The translations under genes were made by a program, and so were the position numbers. This document shows positions 57,298-64,000 of a DNA stretch of 64,000 nucleotides, in pieces. Location of the stretch: the NCBI GenBank assembly GCA_011391595.1, contig JAABQG010000012.1, positions 1 through 64,000 of the forward strand, written 5' to 3'. Under the pieces are notes generated by a model that saw only the letters and a list, made by a program, of their open reading frames with translations, did no database searches and was not told the DNA's origin. Origin of the DNA: Hydrogenophaga sp. GTDB lineage: Bacteria; Pseudomonadota; Gammaproteobacteria; Burkholderiales; Burkholderiaceae_C. Numbering within the stretch: position 1 is the first letter of the stretch; every line of letters begins with the position of its first letter.

Positions 57298-57489
57298 CTA
57301 CAGCCGGATTTCGTCGAGCGTCTGGCCCCCCGCGTGAACCAGCGTCACCCGGTGGCGGCGCGGCCAAGGCTGCCAGCGCAGGGTGGTCCCATCGGCGGGC
57401 GCGGCGAGATGGGTGGGTCGCGAGGCGTCATCCTCGGGCGAGGTACGACGGGGCGCACTGGGGACACCCTGCGCCAGGGCCGGAACCAT
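57298..57489 (-). pseudogene. Possible 3-prime remnant of pbpC
   Basis: The minus-strand frame reads DGTTLRWQPWPRRHRVTLVH, then AGGQTLDEIRL and a stop. This is like the C-terminal domain of penicillin-binding protein 1C (LRW-PWPGRH-L-L-DA-G-LD). No transglycosylase or transpeptidase sequence is nearby, so only a fragment remains. The match is from memory of the family and is short. Confidence 0.35.
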
Positions 57490-57625
57490 CGCCTGGCTTT
57501 CCAGCTTTGATCGGGCGGAGATGTTCTGATGTTAGGGTAAACCCCAATCAATGGCCTGCAATCAACGTATACATTACCTTATGCGTTAACTGGCTTCAAA
57601 GCCGGAAAATCTGGAGATCAGCCTC
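57490..57625 (+). promoter_or_regulatory. Control region of the catabolic cluster with a GTATAC site
   Basis: CAACGTATACATTA (57563-57576) holds the palindrome GTATAC, similar to the NNGTATACNN operators of FadR/VanR-type GntR regulators. It lies about 54 nt before the SMP-30 start, and a GntR/FCD gene is the second gene of the cluster. CTGGAG lies ahead of the TTG start. Confidence 0.4.
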
Positions 57626-58642
57626 TTGCTAACCCTTCAAGACACAACAGGCGCCCGCTTGACCGAGGGCTATCTGGACTTGGATGCGGTGCGCTGGGTG
57701 GGCGCCGGGCTGGTGCGCCCTGAATGCGTCCTGGCGACCGTCACCGGCGACATCTACACAGCCGACTGGCGCGGTGGCGTGGCGCATATCCGGCCCGATG
57801 GCTCTCAGGCCTTGTACATCGGGCTGCCCGTGGACGGCGAGCCCCTCAAGCCGAACGGGGTTGCGCTCCTGAAGGACGGCTCGTTCCTGCTGGCCCACCT
57901 CGGTGCCGAGCAGGGCGGCGTGTTCCACCTGTCACGCAATGGCCAGACCCGGCCGTTCTTGCGCACGGTCGACGGCCTTGATTTGCCGCCAAGCAACTTC
58001 GTGGTCGAAGACGCGCAGGGCCGGATCTGGATCACGGTCAGCACGCGCCTGACGCCGCGCGCCCTGGGCTACCGGCGCTCCTGCAACGACGGCTTTGTCG
58101 TGATGGTGGACGCTGCCGGCGCCCGGATCGTGGCCGATGGACTGGGCTATACCAACGAGTGCCTGGTCGATCCTTCGGGGCAGTGGCTGTATGTCAACGA
58201 GACCTTCTCCAAGCGCCTGTCACGTTTCCCCCTGCGGGCCGATGGCTCCCTGGGCGACAAGAAGGTTGTCACCGAGTTCGGCGAGGGGGTGTTTCCCGAT
58301 GGTCTGGCGTTCGACGCCGAGGGCGGTATCTGGATCGTCAGCATCGTGAGCAACAGCCTGATCCGGGTCACGCCTGAGGGTCGCCAGCAGCTGTGGTTGC
58401 GCGACGTCGAGCCCGCGCACATGGCCTGGGTGGACGCGGCCTTCGAGGCCAACGAGATGGGACGCCCCCATCTGGACGGCGTCAAAAGCAGGGTGCTGAG
58501 AAATACGTCCAGCCTGGCTTTTGGAGGTGCCGATCTGCGCACCGGTTACCTGGGCTGTCTTCTGGGCGAGTCCATTGCGCAGGTTCCCATGCCCGTGGTC
58601 GGGCATCCCCCGGTGCACTGGAACTATCCGTCAGCCTCATGA
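57626..58642 (+). CDS. SMP-30/gluconolactonase-like protein
   Basis: A 338-residue six-bladed beta-propeller lactonase. It has YTADWRGGVAHIRPDGS, PLKPNGVALLKDGSFLLAHL, GLGYTNECLVDPSGQWLYVN and FPDGLAFDAEGGIWIVSIVS, as in SMP-30/LRE enzymes. It probably opens a sugar or aldonate lactone, fitting a first step before the dehydrogenases downstream. The TTG at 57626 with GGAG 9 nt upstream is the assumed start. Its stop overlaps the GntR gene start (ATGA). Confidence 0.8.
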   Translation: MLTLQDTTGARLTEGYLDLDAVRWVGAGLVRPECVLATVTGDIYTADWRGGVAHIRPDGSQALYIGLPVDGEPLKPNGVALLKDGSFLLAHLGAEQGGVFHLSRNGQTRPFLRTVDGLDLPPSNFVVEDAQGRIWITVSTRLTPRALGYRRSCNDGFVVMVDAAGARIVADGLGYTNECLVDPSGQWLYVNETFSKRLSRFPLRADGSLGDKKVVTEFGEGVFPDGLAFDAEGGIWIVSIVSNSLIRVTPEGRQQLWLRDVEPAHMAWVDAAFEANEMGRPHLDGVKSRVLRNTSSLAFGGADLRTGYLGCLLGESIAQVPMPVVGHPPVHWNYPSAS

Positions 58643-59340
58643 ACCGCTCGCCGATGAACCGCAAGGAAAACCTGGACGCGAACGTCGGGTCACTGGTCGA
58701 CGGTGCCTATCAGGGCATCCGCCGCCGCATCCTCGACAACGTCTGGGCGCCGGGCTATCAGGCCATGGAGCAGGAAGTCGCGCTGGAACTCGGCATGAGC
58801 CGCACACCGGTTCGCGAGGCCTTGATCCGGCTGTCCAAAGAAGGCCTGGTCAAGGTCGTGCCGCGGCGCGGCATGCGCGTGTTGCCGGTGTCGCCGACCG
58901 ACATGAAGGAGATCTACGAGATCCTGACAGCGCTGGAGGGCATGGCTGCTGAAATCCTGGCAGCCCGCAAGCCCAGCGCTGCCGAACTGAAGCCGCTGAT
59001 CACGGCGACCACGGCCATGGAAAAAGCGCTGCAGTCGAACGATCTTGATGCCTGGGCGGCGGCCGATGAACTGTTCCACGAGCGACTGATCCTCATGGCG
59101 GGCAACAAGATGCTTTCCGACGCGGTCATGAGCTACTGGGACCGCGCCCATCGCGCCCGCATGTTCACCTTGCGCCTGCGTCCCGCGCCGGTCCATTCAA
59201 CCCGGGAGCACATGGCACTGGTAGAGCGCTTGCAGCAGGGTGATGCGGCAGGTGCCGCGGCCGTGAATCGCGAACACCGCCAACGGGCCAGCGACGAATT
59301 GCTCGCCATCTTCGAGCGCTTCCGCCTCCAGCAGATGTAA
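58639..59340 (+). CDS. GntR-family regulator (FadR/FCD type)
   Basis: A 233-residue regulator. The winged-helix domain reads GIRRRILDNVWAPGYQAMEQ and GMSRTPVREALIRLSKEGLV. The FCD effector domain has AADELFHERLILMAGN and HSTREHMALVERLQQGD with the His and Asp metal ligands. It likely represses the lactonase-dehydrogenase-TRAP cluster and is relieved by its substrate. The ATGA overlap with the lactonase gene couples them. GTATAC at 57567 is a candidate operator. Confidence 0.88.
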   Translation: MNRSPMNRKENLDANVGSLVDGAYQGIRRRILDNVWAPGYQAMEQEVALELGMSRTPVREALIRLSKEGLVKVVPRRGMRVLPVSPTDMKEIYEILTALEGMAAEILAARKPSAAELKPLITATTAMEKALQSNDLDAWAAADELFHERLILMAGNKMLSDAVMSYWDRAHRARMFTLRLRPAPVHSTREHMALVERLQQGDAAGAAAVNREHRQRASDELLAIFERFRLQQM

Positions 59341-59384
59341 GTCCACCGCTATCCAGACCCCTTTTCACCCCCGAACAGACATCC

Positions 59385-60467
59385 ATGAAACCTGAATACA
59401 GAATAGCGGTTCTGCCCGGCGACGGCATCGGCAACGAAGTCATGAAGGCGGCCGAAGAGGTGCTGGCCGCACTGCAGTCGCGCACCGGCGTTGCCATGGC
59501 GATGTCCTACCAGAAGGCTGGCGCGCAGCATTACGTGGACAGTGGCGTGGCCCTGCCCGACGCCACGCTCAAGGTCTGCGACGAAGCCGATGCGATCCTT
59601 TTTGGCGCGATGGGGCTTCCGCACGTGCGCGGGGCCGATGGCACCGAGATCATTCCGCAGCTCGACCTGCGCTTCCACTTCGACCTGTATGCCGGCGTGC
59701 GCCCCATCCGCACCTTCAAGGGGCTGCCGACGCCGCTGGCCAGCCCGAAGGCGGCGGAAATTGACCTGGTATTGGTTCGCGAAAGCACCGAGGGCCTGTT
59801 CTATGCCCGTGGCCGCGGCGAAACGCGGCCGGATGGTGTGTACGACACCATGCAGATCACGCGCAAGGGCACGGCCCGGATCTGCGAGTTCGCTTTCAGG
59901 CTTGCAGAGCGGCGTGCGCAACAGAAGGGCCGGCCGGGTCGTGTGACCAGCGTTGACAAGGCCAACGTGTTTGCCTCGATGGCGTTCTGGCGCAAGATCT
60001 TCGAGGAGACTGCGGCGCGCCATCCCGGCATGGCGGCCGACAGCGCCTATGTGGACGCGATGGCGCTGAACCTGGTGATGAAGCCTTGGACCTACGATGT
60101 CCTGGTCACGGAGAACATGTTTGGCGACATCCTGTCTGACCTGATCGCCGCGCTGGTGGGCGGCATGGGCATGGCGCCTTCAGGAGACATCGGCGACAAG
60201 CATGCGCTGTTTCAGCCCGCGCACGGCACCGCGCCCGACATCGCCGGCCAAGGCAAGGCCAACCCGACGGCCATGATCCTGTCAGCCGCCATGATGCTGG
60301 ACTGGCTGGGCGACCGGCATGACGATACCCGCCTGAAGGACGGCGCCGGCCTGATCGAGAGGGCGGTGGAAGATGTGTTTTCGGCCGGCCAGGCTCGGCC
60401 TTTCGAGTTCGGCGGCACCAGCGGTACCGCCGACATCGCCCGCGCGGTGATTGGAGCCTTGAAATGA
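59385..60467 (+). CDS. Isocitrate/isopropylmalate-family dehydrogenase (tartrate-type)
   Basis: A 360-residue metal- and NAD-dependent beta-decarboxylating dehydrogenase. It starts YRIAVLPGDGIGNEVMKAAE, with VLVRESTEGLFYARG, the catalytic VTSVDKANVFASM, TENMFGDILSDLIAALVGGM and HGTAPDIAGQGKANPTAM. Since the genes around it are catabolic and no leu genes are present, a tartrate or hydroxy-acid dehydrogenase is more likely than LeuB; the exact substrate is unknown. Its stop overlaps the next gene (ATGA). Confidence 0.82.
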   Translation: MKPEYRIAVLPGDGIGNEVMKAAEEVLAALQSRTGVAMAMSYQKAGAQHYVDSGVALPDATLKVCDEADAILFGAMGLPHVRGADGTEIIPQLDLRFHFDLYAGVRPIRTFKGLPTPLASPKAAEIDLVLVRESTEGLFYARGRGETRPDGVYDTMQITRKGTARICEFAFRLAERRAQQKGRPGRVTSVDKANVFASMAFWRKIFEETAARHPGMAADSAYVDAMALNLVMKPWTYDVLVTENMFGDILSDLIAALVGGMGMAPSGDIGDKHALFQPAHGTAPDIAGQGKANPTAMILSAAMMLDWLGDRHDDTRLKDGAGLIERAVEDVFSAGQARPFEFGGTSGTADIARAVIGALK

Positions 60468-61537
60468 GCGAACGCATTGCCGTGGTCGGCGCCGGCTATT
60501 GGGCGCAGTTCCAATTCGAAGGCTGGCGTGACGCCGGCTCGCCGGTGGTCGCGATGTGCAACCGCAGCCTCGCGAATGCCGCGCCGCTGGCCGAACGCTT
60601 CGGCGTGCCCCAGGTCTTCACCGATCTGGCGCAGATGCTGGATACGGTTCGCCCGACGCTGGTCGATGTGGTTCTGCCGCCCGAGGTGCAGGCGCCTGCG
60701 GTGCGCGCCGCGCTGGAGCGCGGCATCCCGACGATCTGCCAGAAGCCTTTCGGTGTCGATCTCGCGCAGGCCGAGGCCATGACCGCCTTCGCCGAGTCGA
60801 AGAACACGCAGCTGGTGGTGCACGAAAACTTCCGCTTCACGCCCTGGTTTCGCGAGTGCCGGCGGCTGATTGACGCCGGGTTCTTCGGCCGCCTGCACGG
60901 CATCACCTTCCGTCTGCGCCCGGGCGATGGCCAGGGCCCGCGGGCCTACCTGGAGCGCCAGCCCTACTTCCAGTCCATGCCGCTGTTCCTGGTGCGCGAG
61001 ACCGCGGTGCACTTCATCGACACCTTCCGCTACCTGATGGGCGAAGTGGTGGCAGTGACGGCGCGGCTGCGTCGCCTGAATCCGGTCATCGCCGGTGAAG
61101 ACAGCGGCTTGATCATCTTCGAGTTCGGCGACGACCGTGAGGGTCTGTTCGACGGCAACCGGCTGAATGACCACGTGGCCGATAACCCGCGCCGCACGAT
61201 GGGCGAGATGTGGCTTGAAGGCGAGCGTGGCGTGTTGCGCCTGGACGGTGAAGCCCGCCTGTGGTGGAAGCCGCACCACGGCCCGGAGGCCGAACACATT
61301 TACCCCCACGATGCGCCGGGTGTCTTCGGCGGCGCCTGCACCGCTCTGCAGGCCCATGTGCTGGCGCACCTGCGCCAAGGCGCGCCTCTGGAGAACGGCG
61401 CCCGCGACTACCTGAGAAACCTTGTGATTCAGGAGGCCGTGTACGCATCCCACGCCAGTGGTCGACGCGTCGTGATCGACGAATTTGTTCCGCCATCGCC
61501 GGGTGTGCAGCCAGAGTTTGCGCTCCCTCGCCCTTGA
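60464..61537 (+). CDS. Gfo/Idh/MocA-family oxidoreductase
   Basis: A 357-residue NAD(P)-dependent oxidoreductase. The Rossmann start reads RIAVVGAGYWAQFQFEGWRD. PTICQKPFGVDLAQAEAM holds the EKP-like catalytic Lys as QKP. VHENFRFTPWFRECRRLI and RETAVHFIDTFRYLMGE follow, with the conserved His-Asp pair. It is likely to oxidise a sugar or cyclitol derivative. It follows the IPMDH-like gene by a 4-nt overlap and precedes dctP by 31 nt. Confidence 0.85.
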   Translation: MSERIAVVGAGYWAQFQFEGWRDAGSPVVAMCNRSLANAAPLAERFGVPQVFTDLAQMLDTVRPTLVDVVLPPEVQAPAVRAALERGIPTICQKPFGVDLAQAEAMTAFAESKNTQLVVHENFRFTPWFRECRRLIDAGFFGRLHGITFRLRPGDGQGPRAYLERQPYFQSMPLFLVRETAVHFIDTFRYLMGEVVAVTARLRRLNPVIAGEDSGLIIFEFGDDREGLFDGNRLNDHVADNPRRTMGEMWLEGERGVLRLDGEARLWWKPHHGPEAEHIYPHDAPGVFGGACTALQAHVLAHLRQGAPLENGARDYLRNLVIQEAVYASHASGRRVVIDEFVPPSPGVQPEFALPRP

Positions 61538-61568
61538 TCCCGCTAGCCATTAACCACCAGGAGATATC

Positions 61569-62570
61569 ATGAAAAAAGCCAAAGCTCTCGTCCGTTTTGT
61601 ATTCGCGCTGGCCGGCACCGCTTTCGCCGTCAGTGCCTACGCGCAGACCATCCTCAAGTTCAGCCACACCGACCAGCAGCAGGGCGCGCGCCAGGCGGCT
61701 GCCCAGGTGTTCGCCAAGAAGGTCGAGGAGTACACCCAGGGCCGCTACAAGGTGCAGGTGTTCTGCTGCAGCCAGCTGGGCAACGACCCGAAAAACATCG
61801 AGCAGCTTGCGCTGGGCGGCGTTGACTTCACGGTGTCTGCAACCGGCTCCTACGCCGGTCAGGTTCCAACGCTTAACCTGACCATGATGCCTTTCATCAT
61901 TGACAGCTACGCGCAGGGCTGGAAGTTCTACGACGAATCCAAATGGCTGCAGGCGCAGTTCGACAAGGCGCCGCCCAAGGGCTTCCGTTTTCTCGCCACT
62001 TGGGAGGCCGGCTTCCGCAACATGACGACGCGTGAACCGCTGAACAGCCCGGCCGATGCCAAGGGAAAGAAGCTGCGCACCTTCCCCAACGAAATGATGC
62101 GCTGGCAGCTTGAGGCCATGGGTTTTGGCATCCAGATCATGCCGCTGCCCGAGGTGTATCTGGCGATCCAGCAAGGCGCGGTGGCTGGGCAGGAAAACCC
62201 GATCGACACGATCTATTCCAACAAGTTCTACGAGGTAGCGCCCAACGTCACACTGACCAACCACGTCTACAGCCCGATTCCGCTGGCCGTCTCCGAAAAG
62301 ACTTGGCAGCGCTTCTCTCCGGCTGATCAGCAGGCCGTTTTGCGCGCCGCCAAAGAGGTTGCCCCGTTCCAGCGCAACATGATCAAGGACAACGACGAAA
62401 AGCTGCTTGCCAGCATGGAATCCAAAGGCGCCAAAATCAATCGCAAGCCGAACATCGAGGCCTTCCGCAAGTCCGTTGAGCCGGTCTATGTGAAGGCGCG
62501 CGAGAAATACGGCGCCGACGTGGATCAGGTTCTGACGGAAGCCGCCGCGGTCCGCAAGGCCGTAAAGTAA
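61569..62570 (+). CDS. dctP: TRAP transporter solute-binding protein
   Basis: A 333-residue DctP-family protein with signal peptide MKKAKALVRFVFALAGTAFA ending SAYAQ. The binding-site region has NMTTREPLNSPADAKGKKLR, LRTFPNEMMRWQLEAMG and YLAIQQGAVAGQENPIDTIY. It delivers an organic acid (carboxylate) to DctQM. It lies between the oxidoreductase and dctQ, so the imported acid is probably the cluster's substrate. A good AGGAGATATC ribosome site precedes the ATG. Confidence 0.92.
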   Translation: MKKAKALVRFVFALAGTAFAVSAYAQTILKFSHTDQQQGARQAAAQVFAKKVEEYTQGRYKVQVFCCSQLGNDPKNIEQLALGGVDFTVSATGSYAGQVPTLNLTMMPFIIDSYAQGWKFYDESKWLQAQFDKAPPKGFRFLATWEAGFRNMTTREPLNSPADAKGKKLRTFPNEMMRWQLEAMGFGIQIMPLPEVYLAIQQGAVAGQENPIDTIYSNKFYEVAPNVTLTNHVYSPIPLAVSEKTWQRFSPADQQAVLRAAKEVAPFQRNMIKDNDEKLLASMESKGAKINRKPNIEAFRKSVEPVYVKAREKYGADVDQVLTEAAAVRKAVK

Positions 62571-62591
62571 ACCAGCCCGGCGAGATCCATC

Positions 62592-63128
62592 ATGCAAGCT
62601 GCGGAACTGGTCCTCGATAGCAAACCGGCCCTGGCGCCCAGTCCAGCGTGGCTTCGCTGGCTGGGGAAGGGGGTGGACTGGTCCGTCATCAGCATCGGTG
62701 CCGCCCTGGCCACGCTCATCTTCATCAACGTGGTGATGCATGCGATGGCCAAGGACCTCGCCTGGCTCACGGAACTGGGCGAGATGATGATGGTGTGGGT
62801 GACCTTCCTGGGCGGCGCTTCGGCGGCCCATCGCGGCGCCCACATGTCGATCAACGAGTTCCTTGACAAGCTGACACCGGCAAGGCGGCGCTGGGCCGAC
62901 GCGGCGGTGCAGTGCTTCACCCTGGTAGTGCTGGCCGTAGTGCTGTTTTACGGTGTTCGCATCGTGCAGGGCAGCTGGGGCAACGTGCTGACCACGCTGG
63001 AGTGGCCGATGGCCTGGCAGTACATGCCCATGCCCCTGGGCATGGGGCTGATGATGGTGTTCGTCGCTTGGGACCTGGTGCTTATCCTGCGCGGATATCC
63101 GCGTGAACAACGTTATCCGGCCGATTGA
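62592..63128 (+). CDS. dctQ: TRAP transporter small permease
   Basis: A 178-residue four-helix membrane protein with DctQ features: LGEMMMVWVTFLGGASAAHR, then GAHMSINEFLDKLTPARRRW. It pairs with DctM to form the permease. It starts 21 nt after dctP and is followed by dctM after 15 nt. Confidence 0.9.
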   Translation: MQAAELVLDSKPALAPSPAWLRWLGKGVDWSVISIGAALATLIFINVVMHAMAKDLAWLTELGEMMMVWVTFLGGASAAHRGAHMSINEFLDKLTPARRRWADAAVQCFTLVVLAVVLFYGVRIVQGSWGNVLTTLEWPMAWQYMPMPLGMGLMMVFVAWDLVLILRGYPREQRYPAD

Positions 63129-63143
63129 ACCGAGGGCACCGAC

Positions 63144-64000
63144 ATGCTTTCCCTGGTTATTTTTGGCACCTTTTTCGCGCTGGCGCTGGCCGGCATCCCC
63201 TTGATGGTCTCCTTGCTGGCGACGACCGCTGGCATCGTGGTCTTCTATGGCATGCAGTACCCGCTGGAAAGTGTGTTCCTCTCCTTTATCGGCGGCGTCG
63301 AACCGTTCATCCTGATCGCGGTGCCGCTGTTTGTCTTTACCGGTGAACTGCTCGCGCAGGGCGGCGTCGGCAAGCGGATCGTGGATTTCGCGCATGTGCT
63401 GTTCGGTTGGCTGCCGGGCGGCCTGGGGGTGGTCACCGTGATTTCGTGCCTGCTGTTCGGTGGAGTCTCCGGCTCGGCGATTGCCGATACGGCCGCCATC
63501 GGTTCGCTGGTGATTCCGGCGATGCTGGCGCAGGGCTATTCAAGAGGCTTCGCGGCGGCCCTGGTGGCGGTTGCGGGCACCCTGGCGCTGTTGATGCCCT
63601 TGTCGATTCCGTTCCTGGTCTATGCGTTCGTCTCGGGTGTTTCGATGCGCACCCTGTCCATGGCGGGCCTGGTCCCGGCGCTGCTGTCCGGCATCGCCTT
63701 GATTGCCGTGTGCATGTGGCACGGCAAGAAGACCGGGGTGGACCCTGGGGGTAAACCCTCGTCGTTCCCCGCCATCCTGGCTGCTGCCAAGAGCGCTGGC
63801 CCGGCCCTGCTGATGCCGGTTTTCATCGTCGGTGGCATCTGGTCCGGCTACTTCACGCCGACCGAGGCGGCGGCGGTCGCGGTGGTCTACGGCCTGATCG
63901 TGTCGATGTTCCTGTACAAGGATCTGAGCTACAAGGATCTGCCCCATCTGCTGCTCAAGGCCTTCATGACCAGCGCCACCGTGATGCTGGTGATTGGCGC
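63144..64000 (+). CDS. dctM: TRAP transporter large permease, 5-prime part
   Basis: The frame starts MLSLVIFGTFFALALAGIPL and runs off the right edge after 285 residues of an expected ~430. DctM landmarks: FLSFIGGVEPFILIAVPLFV, CLLFGGVSGSAIADTAAIGS and GGIWSGYFTPTEAAAVAVVY. It forms the transport channel with DctQ. It closes the visible part of the catabolic cluster. Confidence 0.92.
   Translation, partial: MLSLVIFGTFFALALAGIPLMVSLLATTAGIVVFYGMQYPLESVFLSFIGGVEPFILIAVPLFVFTGELLAQGGVGKRIVDFAHVLFGWLPGGLGVVTVISCLLFGGVSGSAIADTAAIGSLVIPAMLAQGYSRGFAAALVAVAGTLALLMPLSIPFLVYAFVSGVSMRTLSMAGLVPALLSGIALIAVCMWHGKKTGVDPGGKPSSFPAILAAAKSAGPALLMPVFIVGGIWSGYFTPTEAAAVAVVYGLIVSMFLYKDLSYKDLPHLLLKAFMTSATVMLVIG

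Noticed and set aside
57169-57510. A 113-codon plus-strand frame in the spacer before the catabolic cluster
   Set aside because: Gly/Arg-rich, no domain; the opposite strand gives a better match, to a pbpC fragment.
61113-63395. A 760-codon minus-strand open frame across the TRAP genes
   Set aside because: It is antisense to the oxidoreductase, dctP, dctQ and dctM, which have clear family motifs. The frame is His/Gln/Arg-rich as expected for a shadow in GC-rich DNA.

Overview
The window reads as chromosomal DNA from a Burkholderiales betaproteobacterium, most likely a Comamonadaceae member of the Rhodoferax/Polaromonas kind. The reasons are high GC, the ubiE - Tim44-like - ubiJ - ubiB ... 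FmdB - DUF502 - aspS gene order, the DUF3683 FAD/FeS oxidoreductase, the ~50-bp intergenic repeats and the CCCCCTAGGGGG-type palindromic repeat. The genus is inferred from gene content, not from a marker gene.

Layout. (1) 1-3.4 kb: glycerol-3-phosphate ABC importer ugpBAE(C) on the minus strand, with an 11-bp-periodic PHO-box-like array ahead of ugpB. (2) 3.5-16.5 kb, plus strand: a large FAD/FeS oxidoreductase, a DUF971 protein, the late ubiquinone genes ubiE, ubiJ and ubiB with a Tim44-like protein, a sodium:solute symporter, FmdB, DUF502 and aspS, ending at a strong terminator. (3) 16.9-20.3 kb: a complete E. coli-type quinol:fumarate reductase operon frdABCD. (4) 20.4-28.5 kb: valS with an in-frame low-complexity insertion, DUF2783 plus a flavin monooxygenase, and a rubrerythrin / FeS reductase / DUF3501 cluster. 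(5) 28.6-32.6 kb: an FNR box, a monoheme cytochrome c, a nine-haem cytochrome c fused to a membrane cytochrome b, a deletion remnant joining the start of a second frdA to the end of a second frdD, and a gene recognised as rquA (rhodoquinone synthesis). (6) 32.6-43.5 kb: housekeeping and accessory genes (truC, yaaA, hydrolase, queF, enoyl-CoA hydratase family, dinB, porin, mscS, N-formylglutamate amidohydrolase) and the C4-dicarboxylate carrier dcuC. (7) 43.5-54.5 kb: a phosphate/polyphosphate island with two SulP transporters, a CYTH triphosphatase, Ppx, an unknown membrane protein, PPK2, and DUF47-Pit-DUF47. FNR boxes and 11-bp-periodic PHO-like boxes lie in its promoters. (8) 54.7-57.5 kb: SGNH hydrolase, SnoaL-like protein, FMN hydroxy-acid dehydrogenase and a probable pbpC fragment. 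(9) 57.6-64 kb: a GntR-controlled catabolic cluster (SMP-30 lactonase, IPMDH-like dehydrogenase, Gfo/Idh oxidoreductase, TRAP transporter dctPQM), running off the right edge.

How the genes work together. frdABCD, rquA, dcuC and the ubi genes fit a rhodoquinone-linked fumarate respiration system. RquA makes rhodoquinone from ubiquinone, FrdABCD oxidises rhodoquinol with fumarate, and DcuC moves C4-dicarboxylates. The frdA'-'frdD scar directly before rquA suggests that rquA once belonged to a different frd operon whose catalytic core was deleted. The nine-haem/cytochrome b fusion is a second possible quinol outlet. The polyphosphate island appears to respond both to oxygen (FNR) and to phosphate (PHO), as expected for a bacterium that cycles polyphosphate between oxic and anoxic conditions.
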